Source: Polyangiaceae bacterium
Lineage (GTDB): Bacteria; Myxococcota_A; Polyangia; Polyangiales; Polyangiaceae
Assembly (NCBI GenBank): GCA_020633205.1
Contig: JACKEB010000010.1
Coordinates: 372,001 to 436,000, forward strand
Direction: 5' to 3'
DNA length: 64,000 nt
Shown: piece after piece, positions 1 through 9,339 of the stretch
Layout: every line of letters begins with the position of its first letter
How positions within the stretch are numbered: position 1 is the first letter of the stretch
Notes under the pieces: generated by a model
The model's input: only the letters and a program-made list of their open reading frames with translations
Told to the model about the DNA's origin: nothing
Databases searched by the model: none
Translations under genes and position numbers: made by a program

Positions 1-1
1 G

Positions 2-724
2 GAGGTCTGCGAGCGCATCCAGCTCGAATTCACACGCGGCTCACTCCCGATCGAAAGCGCCGAAGGCCTGCTACGCCAGGTGCTGGGCTGGCGCGAGTTC
101 ATCCGCGGGATTTACTGGCGACGCATGCCCGAGCTACGCACGGCGAACCTGCTCGGCGCGACCCGTCCCCTGCCCGACTTCTTCTGGGAGCCGGAGAAGA
201 CGGACCTCGAGTGCCTGCGTCAGAGCGTCGGGCACGTCCGCGATCACGGCTACGCACACCACATCCAGCGCCTGATGGTGCAAGGCAACTTCGCACTGCT
301 CGCTGGAGTCGACCCGTTGCAAATCTCCCACTGGTTCTGGGCGGCCTTCGTCGACGCCTATGAATGGGTGGAGCTACCCAATGTAGTCGGCATGGCCGTG
401 TACGCCGACGACACCTTCACCACCAAGCCGTACGCTGCATCAGGGAACTACATCGCGAAGATGAGCGACTACTGCAAGTCTTGCCCCTACGACGTGAAGC
501 AGCGAAGCGGGCCAGAAGCTTGCCCTTACAACTCACTGTTCTGGTCGTTCATGCAGCGGCATCGCGCGCGGCTGAGCCAGAACCCGCGGCTCGCAGTGCT
601 CTACAAGAGCTGGGACAAGCTGCCTCAAGACGAGCAACGCGCCACGCTGAGCACCGCCGAGCGTTTCCTCGCGGCACTGCAACCGCCAGAGGCAGCGTGG
701 AGCTTCGATGACGATGCGTGTTAG
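2..724 (+). CDS. Fe-S (6-4) photolyase / cryptochrome-like protein, 3' part
   Basis: The reading frame is open from the left edge, so only the C-terminal 240 residues or so are present. It matches the FAD-binding helical domain of the prokaryotic Fe-S photolyase/cryptochrome family (PhrB/CryB, formerly DUF523-like 'photolyase-related'), which repairs (6-4) UV photoproducts using light and FAD. The WREF, RMP and GYAHHIQRLM stretches are typical. Counting from the methionine at 80, cysteines fall at 45, 132, 135 and 148. The C-x2-C-x12-C spacing and the Cys about 87 residues upstream match the four ligands of the family's [4Fe-4S] cluster, so the cluster should be intact. The stop overlaps the convergent DedA gene by a few bases. 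The family call is confident; the substrate is by homology only. Confidence 0.88.
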   Translation, partial: EVCERIQLEFTRGSLPIESAEGLLRQVLGWREFIRGIYWRRMPELRTANLLGATRPLPDFFWEPEKTDLECLRQSVGHVRDHGYAHHIQRLMVQGNFALLAGVDPLQISHWFWAAFVDAYEWVELPNVVGMAVYADDTFTTKPYAASGNYIAKMSDYCKSCPYDVKQRSGPEACPYNSLFWSFMQRHRARLSQNPRLAVLYKSWDKLPQDEQRATLSTAERFLAALQPPEAAWSFDDDAC

Positions 725-1275
725 CCTCGCCGACGCTCAAGCCAGCGTCGGAACCAGACCAGTAGCAACACGCCTGACGCGAACGCAATCACCCAGCCTT
801 CGAAGCGCTTGACCTCGGCGAATACCAGCTCGAGCGACTGCCCAAACACGTAACCCAGCGCCCCGACCACGAGCGCCCAGAGCGCAGCCCCGACAACGTT
901 GTAGCGAGCGAAGACTGCAGGCTTGATCCCGCTCGCACCGACGAGCAGCGGCGTCACGCTGCGCACCCCGTAGACGAAACGAAACCCAAGCAGTACCGCT
1001 GCTCGCCGCTTTTCAAGCAAGCGCGCGACCCGTTCCGTTCGTGCCCTGAGCCGTGGCCGCCGTTCAATCCACTCGTGTCCGGCGTAGCGCCCGAAGAAGA
1101 AGGCGATCTGATCCCCGAGGAGACTGCCGACGAACGCGCACAGCATCACGAGCGGCAACGACAGGTAGCCCCGGTGTGCAAAGTACGCTCCGACTATCAG
1201 CACCGTCTCTCCCTCGAGCATCGCGCCAACGAGCACCGCCCAGTAGCCGTAGCTCGAGACCCAGTGTTCAATCAT
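721..1275 (-). CDS. DedA-family membrane protein
   Basis: A 184-residue integral membrane protein of the DedA/SNARE-associated (VTT) family. Family members act at the inner membrane, some as undecaprenyl-phosphate or lipid flippases and in envelope homeostasis. Visible family marks are the early LEGETVLIVGAYFA segment (the usual E..xPGE-type re-entrant region), SLLGDQIAFFFGR, and an Arg-rich RF.YGVRSVTPLLVGASG block before the last membrane helices. I chose the ATG at 1275 because the family usually starts just before the first hydrophobic segment. An in-frame start at 1335 would add 20 residues and overlap the upstream PIN gene. It lies 26 bases downstream of that gene on the same strand, so the two may be co-transcribed. 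The transported substrate cannot be told from sequence. Confidence 0.85.
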   Translation of the reverse strand: MIEHWVSSYGYWAVLVGAMLEGETVLIVGAYFAHRGYLSLPLVMLCAFVGSLLGDQIAFFFGRYAGHEWIERRPRLRARTERVARLLEKRRAAVLLGFRFVYGVRSVTPLLVGASGIKPAVFARYNVVGAALWALVVGALGYVFGQSLELVFAEVKRFEGWVIAFASGVLLLVWFRRWLERRRG

Positions 1276-1300
1276 CTCGTCGGTGAGGGCTCCGTGAGCT

Positions 1301-1813
1301 TCACTCCTCGAGAGGCTCCACCGAGCGCAGGCCAATCACGGATCGACCATGATTCTCCAGCTCGATGGAGAGAGCGGTGTCGTCGGTGAGGAATAGCGGC
1401 AGCGGCCTCCCCAGCATGAGCTGACTCGAATCCGCAAGCCCAAGTCGATCGAACCACCTGGTGGGCGCGATGGACTTTGCTGGCATCGATTTCTCCTTGG
1501 CCTTGGCAATGTAGAGGCGGAATGCGGTGGTCAACTCTCGCCGAAGGTGTTCAGGCGCCTTGGAGATAAAGTAACTCATCTCCGTGAGGATATGAGGAGT
1601 CGTTATCCAACGCGTGACCTTGTCGCATGCCAGGTTGACCAGCTCGCGATGCAATGGCCCGCGACGATCCTTGGTCAGTCGCCAGTCGGCCGGAGTCCTG
1701 TGGCTAGGAAGTATTAGGAAGCCGAGAGCGTTCGTGTCCAATACGACGCCGGACTGCTGATGACGTTGCACGATACGCAAGAAATCTCGCCGCGAGAGGA
1801 ACTCTGCCACCAT
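1301..1813 (-). CDS. PIN-domain protein, possible ribonuclease toxin
   Basis: About 170 residues with a PIN-like nuclease layout: VVLDTNALGFL near residue 25 (first Asp plus T/N), ILTEMS near 95 (Glu), GLADSSQL near 135 (Asp) and FLTDDTALS near 150 (last acidic residues). These four acidic sites are the metal-binding set of PIN ribonucleases such as VapC. At 170 residues it is longer than a classical VapC, with an insertion between the first and second acidic sites. The upstream gene ends in a TGATG overlap with this ATG (a GTG one codon earlier is possible), so the two are translationally coupled. The antitoxin-toxin arrangement is plausible but unproven. A housekeeping PIN protein is the alternative. 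Confidence 0.72.
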   Translation of the reverse strand: MVAEFLSRRDFLRIVQRHQQSGVVLDTNALGFLILPSHRTPADWRLTKDRRGPLHRELVNLACDKVTRWITTPHILTEMSYFISKAPEHLRRELTTAFRLYIAKAKEKSMPAKSIAPTRWFDRLGLADSSQLMLGRPLPLFLTDDTALSIELENHGRSVIGLRSVEPLEE

Positions 1814-2112
1814 CACTCTCCCTGGTGTGGTCGGTAGAGTTGCATTCGCCTGACCTGTCCGTCGGACCGAACGACGAAGGCCTTGAGCACCCGCTCCACC
1901 TTCGTCTTGGCGGTCAGAGGACTCTTGATGGCTCGCTCGACCAGCGACTCCGGTTCCACGACCTCCTCCACATGGCTAAGCGTCACGCGAAAGTCCTCGG
2001 TCTCGCTCTCCGGCGGGAAGAGCTCCTCGACGCGGACGCCTGACGCGGGCTGCGGCAGGGACTCATTGAGGTAACGAATGGCAGCGTTCACCGCTTCTCG
2101 CTTAGAGATCAT
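1813..2112 (-). CDS. Small hypothetical partner of the PIN-domain protein
   Basis: A 99-residue protein starting at the ATG at 2112, in a form (helix SKREAVNAAIRYLNESL, then several beta strands ending VRRMQLYRP) that recalls small PepSY/Imm35-like alpha-beta proteins found next to PIN genes. The frame stays open upstream to an in-frame start at 2292, which would add 60 residues without obvious domain content. I prefer the shorter form because the helix at its start matches the usual N-terminus of such proteins. No good ribosome binding site decides between them. It overlaps the PIN gene and is probably its antitoxin, chaperone or regulator. The function is not established. Confidence 0.6.
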   Translation of the reverse strand: MISKREAVNAAIRYLNESLPQPASGVRVEELFPPESETEDFRVTLSHVEEVVEPESLVERAIKSPLTAKTKVERVLKAFVVRSDGQVRRMQLYRPHQGE

Positions 2113-2521
2113 CAGGTTCAATGTACTTGCTCCGTTCCGCACGCCCAAACGCGCGAGCAGGTATCGGCCCGCAGGCTCCCGGATTGACTCAGGGTTTTGG
2201 GGGGAGGCGCGCTTCGAGCCCAACGCGGTCCACTCGCCCCTTGCGAAATCGCCAAGTTTGCTGAAGGTTATGCTCCCCTTACGTAGTAGCACTCAACACT
2301 GGAATGGGAGCGCCACACCAAGCACCAGCGGGCTCCTAGGGCGCCTCTTGACGACGACGCCACGCCGGCGCGTCCTGCCCTCTCCCCCAAAAAACCAAGG
2401 CCGCGCCGGAGACGGACGAAGGCCAGCAACGACCAGCACTGTTTCAACCTACCGAGGGTCTTCGGGTCCTCGCCGAGCGAGTAACCGAGCTCCGCATGGG
2501 GCTCCAACCAAGGACGAATGC
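2113..2521. other. Divergent intergenic region upstream of the PIN cassette and fadN
   Basis: A 409-base gap between divergent starts, the upper part of which could be coding if the small partner of the PIN gene begins at 2292. It must hold the promoters for both directions, but I see no convincing -35/-10 pair. It contains two copies of a G-rich word in inverted orientation: a run of four T then six G, then AGG at 2192-2207 on plus, and its counterpart at 2379-2396 on minus. An AAGGAC ribosome binding site lies just upstream of the fadN start. Confidence 0.5.
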
Positions 2522-4891
2522 ATGAGTGAACCGATCCGGCGCGTAGGCGTCATCGGCGCAGGTGTGATGGGCAGCGGCATCGCCGCTCACCTCGCGAACG
2601 CGGGTGTGAGTGTGCTGCTGATCGACATCGTGCCGCCGAACCTTTCCGACGCGGAAAAGAAAGATCCCAAGGCACGCAATCGCTTCTCCGAGGGAGGCCT
2701 GCAGAACGCCCTAAAGGCGAAGCCGGCAGCCTTCTTCCACAAGAGCCGCGCGGCGCTGGTCGACACCGGCAACCTGGAAGACGACTTCGACAAACTCGGC
2801 GAGTGTGACCTGATCATCGAGGCGATCATCGAGCGCCTGGACATCAAGCGCTCGCTCTTCGAGCGCCTGGAGAAGGTCGTGAAGCCGACGACGGTCGTCG
2901 CCAGCAACACGTCTGGCCTACGCATCCACGACATGGTCGAAGGCCGCAGCGTGGGGTTCAAAGAGAACTTCCTCGTGATGCACTTCTTCAACCCGGTTCG
3001 CTACATGAAGCTCCTCGAGCTGGTGGCGGGTCCAGAGACCCACGCAGCGACCATGGATCGCATCGCGAAGTTCGGCGCCGAGAGCCTCGGTAAGGGCATC
3101 GTGATCGCCAAGGACACGCCGAACTTCGTCGGCAACCGTATCGGCACCCACGCCATGATGCTCGGCATCCAGCAGATGGTGGCGGACAAGCTCGCCCCGG
3201 AAGACATCGACGCGATCACGGGACCGCCGATGGCCCACCCGCGCAGCGCAAGTTTCCGCACGGCAGATATGGTCGGCCTCGACACCTTGGTTCACGTGGC
3301 GGACAACTGCTACAAGGCGCTCGAGAACGACCCGGAGCGCGAAGTGTTCAAGGTCCCGGACTACGTCCGCGGCATGATCGAGAAGAAGCTCCTTGGCAAC
3401 AAGACCAAGCAAGGCTTCTACAAGAAGACCAAAGAAGGCATCGAGACGTACGACCCCTACACCGGGGAGTACCGCGCCAAGGGCGGCGACGGGGACATCA
3501 AGAGCAAGTGCAAGAGCATCAGCTCCGAAGAAGATCCCGCGAAGCGCGTGAAGAAGCTGTTTGAAGACGACGGCCCTGCGGGCCAGTTCGCCTGGAAGGT
3601 GAACAGCCGGGCGCTGATCTACGCGGCGCGCATGACCGGCGAGATCTGCGACAGCATCACCGCCATCGATGACGCCATGCGCTGGGGTTACAACTGGGAG
3701 CTCGGCCCGTTCGAGACCTGGGACGCCATGGGCTTCGAAGCAGTGCTTTCCCGTATGGAGAAAGACGGCCTCGACATCCCCGAGAGCGTGAAGAAGATGA
3801 AGGCCGCTGGCGCCACCTCGTTCTACAAGGACGGCCAGGTCTTCGAGCTGACTCAAGGCAAGTATGTCGATCAGGGCACCGACGAGCGCACCCTGCCGCT
3901 CGTGAAGGTACGCCAGGGCAACTCCGCGGTGCTGCGCAACAGCGGCGCCGAGGCCTGGGACCTAGGCGACGGCGTCTTGGGGCTGACCTACACCAGCAAA
4001 GCGAACAGCGTCGATCCCGATGTGATCGCGATGTTGGGTGAGGCCACGGAGCGTGCGGAGAAAGACTTCCGCGCGCTGGTGATCACGAATCAAGGCGATC
4101 ACTTCTCCGTCGGAGCCAACCTGTTCGGCGTCGTGATGGCCGCCCAGCAGAAGCAGTGGGACAGCCTGGACAAGATGATCCACGGCTTCCAGCAGGCCTG
4201 TCAGAAGCTCAAGTACGCCAAGATCCCCGTCGTCGCGGCTCCGTACGGAATGACCGTCGGCGGTGGCCTCGAGGTGTGCCTGGGTGCGGACGCAGTGCAA
4301 GCTTACGCCGAGACCTATGCGGGCTTGGTGGAGGTCGGCGTCGGGCTCATCCCCGGCGGCGGAGGTTGCTTGAACCTCACCTGGCGCGCGCTCGAGAATC
4401 TCCCCGAGGGTGCTGATGTGATCATCGATCCGTTGGTCGCTCAGGTGTTCAAGAACATCGCCATGGCCAACGTCGCAACCAGCGCGATGATGGCTCAGCA
4501 GTACGGCTATTTCCGCCAGGGAGACGGCATCAGCTACGACAAGGCCCGTCAGCTGTATGAAGCCAAGCGTCGGGCGATCGCGATGGCGGAGACGGGCTAC
4601 CACCCGCCGGCGCCCCGCGCACACAAGCTGCTCGGTGAGAGCGGCATCGCAACCATCAGTATGCTGGTGGACACCTTGGTCGCCGGTGGGTTCGCCACCG
4701 AGTACGACGGCTTCATCGCGCGCAAGCTGGCTTACGTGCTGTGCGGCGGTCAGGGCGGAGCAGCGGCCCCCGTCACCGAGCAGCAGATGCTCGACCTGGA
4801 GCGCGAGGTCTTCCTCAGCCTGTGCGGCGAGCAGAAGAGCCAAGAGCGCATGCAGTACATGCTGATGAACAACAAACCCCTGCGGAACTAA
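2522..4891 (+). CDS. fadN: 3-hydroxyacyl-CoA dehydrogenase / enoyl-CoA hydratase (FadN-type)
   Basis: A 789-residue bifunctional beta-oxidation enzyme that hydrates trans-2-enoyl-CoA and oxidises the L-3-hydroxyacyl-CoA with NAD+. Domain order is dehydrogenase first and hydratase last, as in Bacillus FadN, rather than the FadB order. The Rossmann motif GVIGAGVMGSGIAAHLA lies at residues 8-24. The catalytic-region MHFFNPVRYMKLLELV follows, then a second 3HCDH C-domain repeat. The crotonase part from about residue 465 shows GDHFSVGANL, GGGLEVCLGAD and EVGVGLIPGGGG, the oxyanion-hole and acid regions. The frame is open far upstream, but the ATG at 2522 has AAGGAC just before it and begins exactly where the family begins. 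The thiolase follows after 19 bases, clearly an operon. Confidence 0.93.
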   Translation: MSEPIRRVGVIGAGVMGSGIAAHLANAGVSVLLIDIVPPNLSDAEKKDPKARNRFSEGGLQNALKAKPAAFFHKSRAALVDTGNLEDDFDKLGECDLIIEAIIERLDIKRSLFERLEKVVKPTTVVASNTSGLRIHDMVEGRSVGFKENFLVMHFFNPVRYMKLLELVAGPETHAATMDRIAKFGAESLGKGIVIAKDTPNFVGNRIGTHAMMLGIQQMVADKLAPEDIDAITGPPMAHPRSASFRTADMVGLDTLVHVADNCYKALENDPEREVFKVPDYVRGMIEKKLLGNKTKQGFYKKTKEGIETYDPYTGEYRAKGGDGDIKSKCKSISSEEDPAKRVKKLFEDDGPAGQFAWKVNSRALIYAARMTGEICDSITAIDDAMRWGYNWELGPFETWDAMGFEAVLSRMEKDGLDIPESVKKMKAAGATSFYKDGQVFELTQGKYVDQGTDERTLPLVKVRQGNSAVLRNSGAEAWDLGDGVLGLTYTSKANSVDPDVIAMLGEATERAEKDFRALVITNQGDHFSVGANLFGVVMAAQQKQWDSLDKMIHGFQQACQKLKYAKIPVVAAPYGMTVGGGLEVCLGADAVQAYAETYAGLVEVGVGLIPGGGGCLNLTWRALENLPEGADVIIDPLVAQVFKNIAMANVATSAMMAQQYGYFRQGDGISYDKARQLYEAKRRAIAMAETGYHPPAPRAHKLLGESGIATISMLVDTLVAGGFATEYDGFIARKLAYVLCGGQGGAAAPVTEQQMLDLEREVFLSLCGEQKSQERMQYMLMNNKPLRN

Positions 4892-4910
4892 GCGAGAGGA
4901 CACAAAGACC

Positions 4911-6074
<1,164 letters not shown>

Positions 6075-6092
6075 TAGCTAGCAGAACACTAG

Positions 6093-6136
6093 CGCCCCAT
6101 CGGTTCCTCCGGGAACTGATGGGGCGTTGGCGTTTT
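6093..6136 (+). terminator. Rho-independent terminator after the fad operon
   Basis: A 15-base-pair stem (6093-6107 with 6112-6126, one G-T wobble at 6102/6117) closes a 4-base loop and is followed by TT and then TTTT at 6133-6136. It lies 19 bases after the thiolase stop and ahead of the convergent oxidoreductase gene. Confidence 0.85.
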
Positions 6137-6161
6137 GTGCGCCAGCGCAGTGACGCTGCAT

Positions 6162-7148
6162 TCAGCCTAGCGACGCCGCGCTCTCGGCGATTATCTCCAA
6201 TGAACGGAAACGCGCGGCCGGGTCGAATACATCGGAGACGACCATCAGCTCCTGGACCTGGGTGCGCTCGACGAACTGCGCGATCCCAGTGCGCAGCTTG
6301 TCGGCGTCTCCCACGACGCTACAGCTCAGCATGCGCATCACGTGGACACGCTCTGCCGGACTCCAGTAGCTCTCGATGTCATCGATGGGAGGCTGAGACA
6401 GACCACGCTGGCCGCGGATCAGGTTCGTGACGCTCATCTGTTGGGTCGTGGCCAGGCGCCTAGCCTCGGCGTTGGTGTCCGCGCCGATGAGGCCAATGCC
6501 AGCCATCGCGTAAGGCTCGCTCAAGGTCTTCGAAGGCTTGAAGCGGCTGCGGTAGATCTCGAGGGCGTCCATCAGGAGCTGGGGCGCGAAGTGAGAGGCA
6601 AAGCCAAACGGTAGTCCCAGCTCCGCGGCCAGCTCAGCGCCGAACAGGCTCGAGCCAAGGATCCAGAGCGGCACCTCCGTGCCTGAACCCGGCACCGCCT
6701 CGATAGCTTGCCCATCCCGCGGCGCCGCCAGAAAGTGCTGCAGCTCGAGTACATCCTCGGGGAAGCGGTCGGCGCTGCGAGGATCTCGACGAAGCGCCTT
6801 GAGGGTCAACTGATCAGTCCCCGGCGCACGACCCAAGCCGAGGTCGATGCGCCCTGGAAACAGCTCCGCCAAGGTTCCAAACTGCTCGGCGATCACATAC
6901 GGGGTGTGATTGGGCAGCATCACGCCTCCCGCGCCCACCCGAATGCGCTCGGTACCGCCTGCGATGTGCGCGATCACGACGGGGGTGGCTGCAGTGCTCA
7001 CGCCCCGCATGTTGTGATGCTCAGCCACCCAGAAACGCTCAAAGCCGAGGTTCTCGGCATGGCGTGCGAGGTCCCGCGCTGCGTCCAGGGCGCCGCGGCG
7101 GTCCGAACCTTCACGCACACGCCCGAGCTCCAGTATCGATAGCTTCAC
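6162..7148 (-). CDS. LLM-class flavin-dependent oxidoreductase (bacterial luciferase-like)
   Basis: A 328-residue TIM-barrel protein of the luciferase-like monooxygenase family, in the YhbW/'MsnO8-like' subgroup. These use FMN or F420 for oxidations of mostly unknown substrates. Diagnostic stretches are the FERFWVAEHHNM block near residue 38, RIRVGAGGVMLPNHTPYVIAEQFGTL (flavin-binding region), and PGRIDLGLGRAPGTD. The length is normal and no gap is visible. The start is a GTG at 7148 preceded by an AGGG-type site. It is divergent from the haem lipoprotein, with a 64-base gap holding both promoters. The substrate is not predictable. Confidence 0.88.
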   Translation of the reverse strand: MKLSILELGRVREGSDRRGALDAARDLARHAENLGFERFWVAEHHNMRGVSTAATPVVIAHIAGGTERIRVGAGGVMLPNHTPYVIAEQFGTLAELFPGRIDLGLGRAPGTDQLTLKALRRDPRSADRFPEDVLELQHFLAAPRDGQAIEAVPGSGTEVPLWILGSSLFGAELAAELGLPFGFASHFAPQLLMDALEIYRSRFKPSKTLSEPYAMAGIGLIGADTNAEARRLATTQQMSVTNLIRGQRGLSQPPIDDIESYWSPAERVHVMRMLSCSVVGDADKLRTGIAQFVERTQVQELMVVSDVFDPAARFRSLEIIAESAASLG

Positions 7149-7212
7149 TCTCTGACCCTAAGACATCCCGGGCCTGGCGCCAGCCGCTGAGTGGTCCAAA
7201 GAGACGGCCTGG

Positions 7213-9150
7213 ATGGTCGTTGCGCTTCGCCTCAGTCTCACTCAAGTCGCGCTGCTTGGCTTGCTCAGCACGGCCTGCGCGACCCGCGTGCAGGATGTGG
7301 AGTCGCCGTATCTGCCCCGGTTGGAAGCACTCGAACGACGCCTCGGAGCGCGCTTGCCCCAAGCTCCAACACCCGTTGTCGGAGCTCGCTTCACCCCGAC
7401 GGGGCTGTACGTCGAGGACGACGTGGTCTGGGTCTACTCTTCTGCACAGCCAAAGCAGCTCGGGTTCAGGCTCGATGGATCTCGGGGCTTCGTTCCCGCG
7501 GGCACGCGACTTGGCCCAAGAGAGACTGTACGCTGCGTCGTCGGCCAGGCTCAATTCGCAGGGCGCACGCTGTGTGTCGGGCGCAGTGAAGCGGGTGGCC
7601 TCAACGTGGTCTCAGGGCCTTCTTTCCCCACGGTACTAGAAGGTCGCGCAGGCTACCGCGACGTCGCTCAAGTCGGTACGGACCGACTCGTCGTCGTTGA
7701 TGATCTACGGCAGCGCCTGGTCACACTCGGACCTGACGGAGCCGTCGTTCACACGAGTTCCATTCCTTCGGGGAGCTATCGAGTCGGAAGTCTTGGGCAA
7801 GGCAAGAGCTTCGTGCTGAGCGCAACACGTCCGCACCTGAGCACTTACTCTGCGAACGGCACGCGCATCTTCGCCTCGCCACGGGTGGCGCCGCTCAGGA
7901 ACGCGAGCTTCGATATTGGCAGCAATCTGCTCTTGAGCGTCGGCCCAGAAGACGCGCTCGTGAGGCGCTACAACGGTCCCATCCAACACCTCACCCACGA
8001 GCTCCGTCTGTCCAAGGTGGGCGGCGACGGGGCGCTCGAGCTGAAACAGCGCCTAGACCTGGGCAAGTTGGGACTCACCGACCCCACGAGCGCCGCGCAA
8101 AACGCCGGAGTCACGGCGGTGACCCTCGCAGGCAGCGACCGGGTGCTGCTGTATCGGGGCCAGGCTGAGCCCGAGGTTCAGGCGGTGCTCGGAGCACCCT
8201 GGAGCGTCGTCGCCTATGGCAGCGGCTTCGTCGGAGTAAGTCGCCTGGACGACCGACTGTGGTACCTCCCGGCAACGAACGACGAGGCGCGCCATGAAGT
8301 CGCGCTGAGTCAGTCATCCAAGGCGAGCCCGGAGTCCCTCGGAGAGCGCTTGTTCTATGGCTCGGCGCTCTGGCAGCAAAATGCCAGCTCCCGTGCCCCC
8401 TACACCTGCAACAGTTGCCACTGGGAGACGGAGAGCGACGGGCGCCGCCACCCAGGCTTTCTCGAGCGGCGCTGGGAGATCACGCGGAGCCTCGCCGGGA
8501 TCGGCAGCGTGCGTCCGATCTTCAGCACGGGCGGCGCCAAGTCCCTTTCGCGCGCCCTCGAGGGTTTGATCCGCGGGCTCGATGAACGCATGTGGAGCGA
8601 AGGCGCGACAGGCTACTGGGACGAGCCACTGACCCTCGAAACCAGCGTGGGCCCCCAGACGCTCTCGGCCTTCGAGGTGCGCGAGGCGCTGCTGACCTTC
8701 TTGATGAAACTGCCGGTGCGTCCCGGTCCCCTTGCCTACAGCGGAGGCGAACCCTGGCGGGTGCAGCGCACCCGTGGCGGCGCCCTGTTTGCCCGTGACT
8801 GCGCCTCCTGCCATCTCCCCGCGGCATCGATGCGCCGACCCACCGAGCTTCAAGACTTGAGTCGCTGGCTCGAGCGCGGCGGAGCAACACGCACCCCGCT
8901 CAGCTTCGGCGCAGCGGCGTTTGCCGACACTGGGGGCGGCGCGCGGTTCACGCCGAACGGTAACCGCATCTCTCCGCTCTGGGGAGTTGGGCGGCGCGCG
9001 CGGCTTTACGTGACGGGACGCGCGCGCAATCTCAGGCAGCTGGTCCGCGAGCTGCGCCCAGGGAGCGCAGCCGTGCATGGCGGTGCCGGCCTCACCCCCT
9101 ACTCCAACGAAGAAGAACAAGCGCTCTGGGTGTTCTTGAACAGCCTTTGA
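7213..9150 (+). CDS. Di-haem cytochrome c lipoprotein with propeller-like N-terminal half
   Basis: A 645-residue lipoprotein. The signal peptide ends in LLGLLSTAC with the lipidated Cys at 22. The middle part (about 60-370) is rich in short beta strands, like a YncE-type propeller. The C-terminal third carries two c-type haem sites, C399-x2-C402-H403 and C530-x2-C533-H534, and ends in NEEEQALWVFLNSL, a typical last helix of a cytochrome c domain. Paired haem domains of this spacing occur in di-haem peroxidase/MbnH-like proteins and in 'cytochrome c with surface repeat' lipoproteins. It is probably periplasmic and membrane-anchored. Partner and redox substrate are unknown. It stands alone between divergent and same-strand genes. 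Confidence 0.75.
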   Translation: MVVALRLSLTQVALLGLLSTACATRVQDVESPYLPRLEALERRLGARLPQAPTPVVGARFTPTGLYVEDDVVWVYSSAQPKQLGFRLDGSRGFVPAGTRLGPRETVRCVVGQAQFAGRTLCVGRSEAGGLNVVSGPSFPTVLEGRAGYRDVAQVGTDRLVVVDDLRQRLVTLGPDGAVVHTSSIPSGSYRVGSLGQGKSFVLSATRPHLSTYSANGTRIFASPRVAPLRNASFDIGSNLLLSVGPEDALVRRYNGPIQHLTHELRLSKVGGDGALELKQRLDLGKLGLTDPTSAAQNAGVTAVTLAGSDRVLLYRGQAEPEVQAVLGAPWSVVAYGSGFVGVSRLDDRLWYLPATNDEARHEVALSQSSKASPESLGERLFYGSALWQQNASSRAPYTCNSCHWETESDGRRHPGFLERRWEITRSLAGIGSVRPIFSTGGAKSLSRALEGLIRGLDERMWSEGATGYWDEPLTLETSVGPQTLSAFEVREALLTFLMKLPVRPGPLAYSGGEPWRVQRTRGGALFARDCASCHLPAASMRRPTELQDLSRWLERGGATRTPLSFGAAAFADTGGGARFTPNGNRISPLWGVGRRARLYVTGRARNLRQLVRELRPGSAAVHGGAGLTPYSNEEEQALWVFLNSL

Positions 9151-9182
9151 GGCACACCACTCGACGTCGCCGCCGCTTTGCC

Positions 9183-9339
9183 TATACTGCGATGCGAGGT
9201 GGCTCGGGGCTGCCTCCTCCGCTGAGAGCCGTAGCGCACCCCGAGTTCGCCGCAGTGGCGAATGGATCGTCATCTCACGGAGTGTTCTTGGAAGAACCTC
9301 GGGTCCCGTCGAGCGGAGCGGACCGACCTGGAGGCTCCT
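9183..9339 (+). promoter_or_regulatory. Promoter-like -10 and structured 5' leader of the APH-type kinase gene
   Basis: TATACT at 9183-9188 is a perfect -10 hexamer, without an obvious -35. The following 150 bases hold consecutive perfect inverted repeats. These are CTCGGGG (9203-9209) with CCCCGAG (9239-9245), directly abutting TTCGCC (9246-9251) with GGCGAA (9257-9262), then GTTCTT (9284-9289) with AAGAAC (9292-9297). A CGAG at 9195 can compete with the first stem. A GGAGG ribosome binding site at 9330-9334 precedes the ATG. The pattern fits a structured leader, but I could not match it to a known riboswitch family. Confidence 0.45.

Noticed and set aside
2192..2396. Insertion-sequence ends
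   Set aside because: The inverted G-rich copies lack a transposase between them and target duplications, and the word occurs elsewhere.
9206..9248. TPP-riboswitch resemblance (CTGAGA in the APH leader)
   Set aside because: The CTGAGA is inside a simple hairpin and the distal conserved half of the TPP element is missing.
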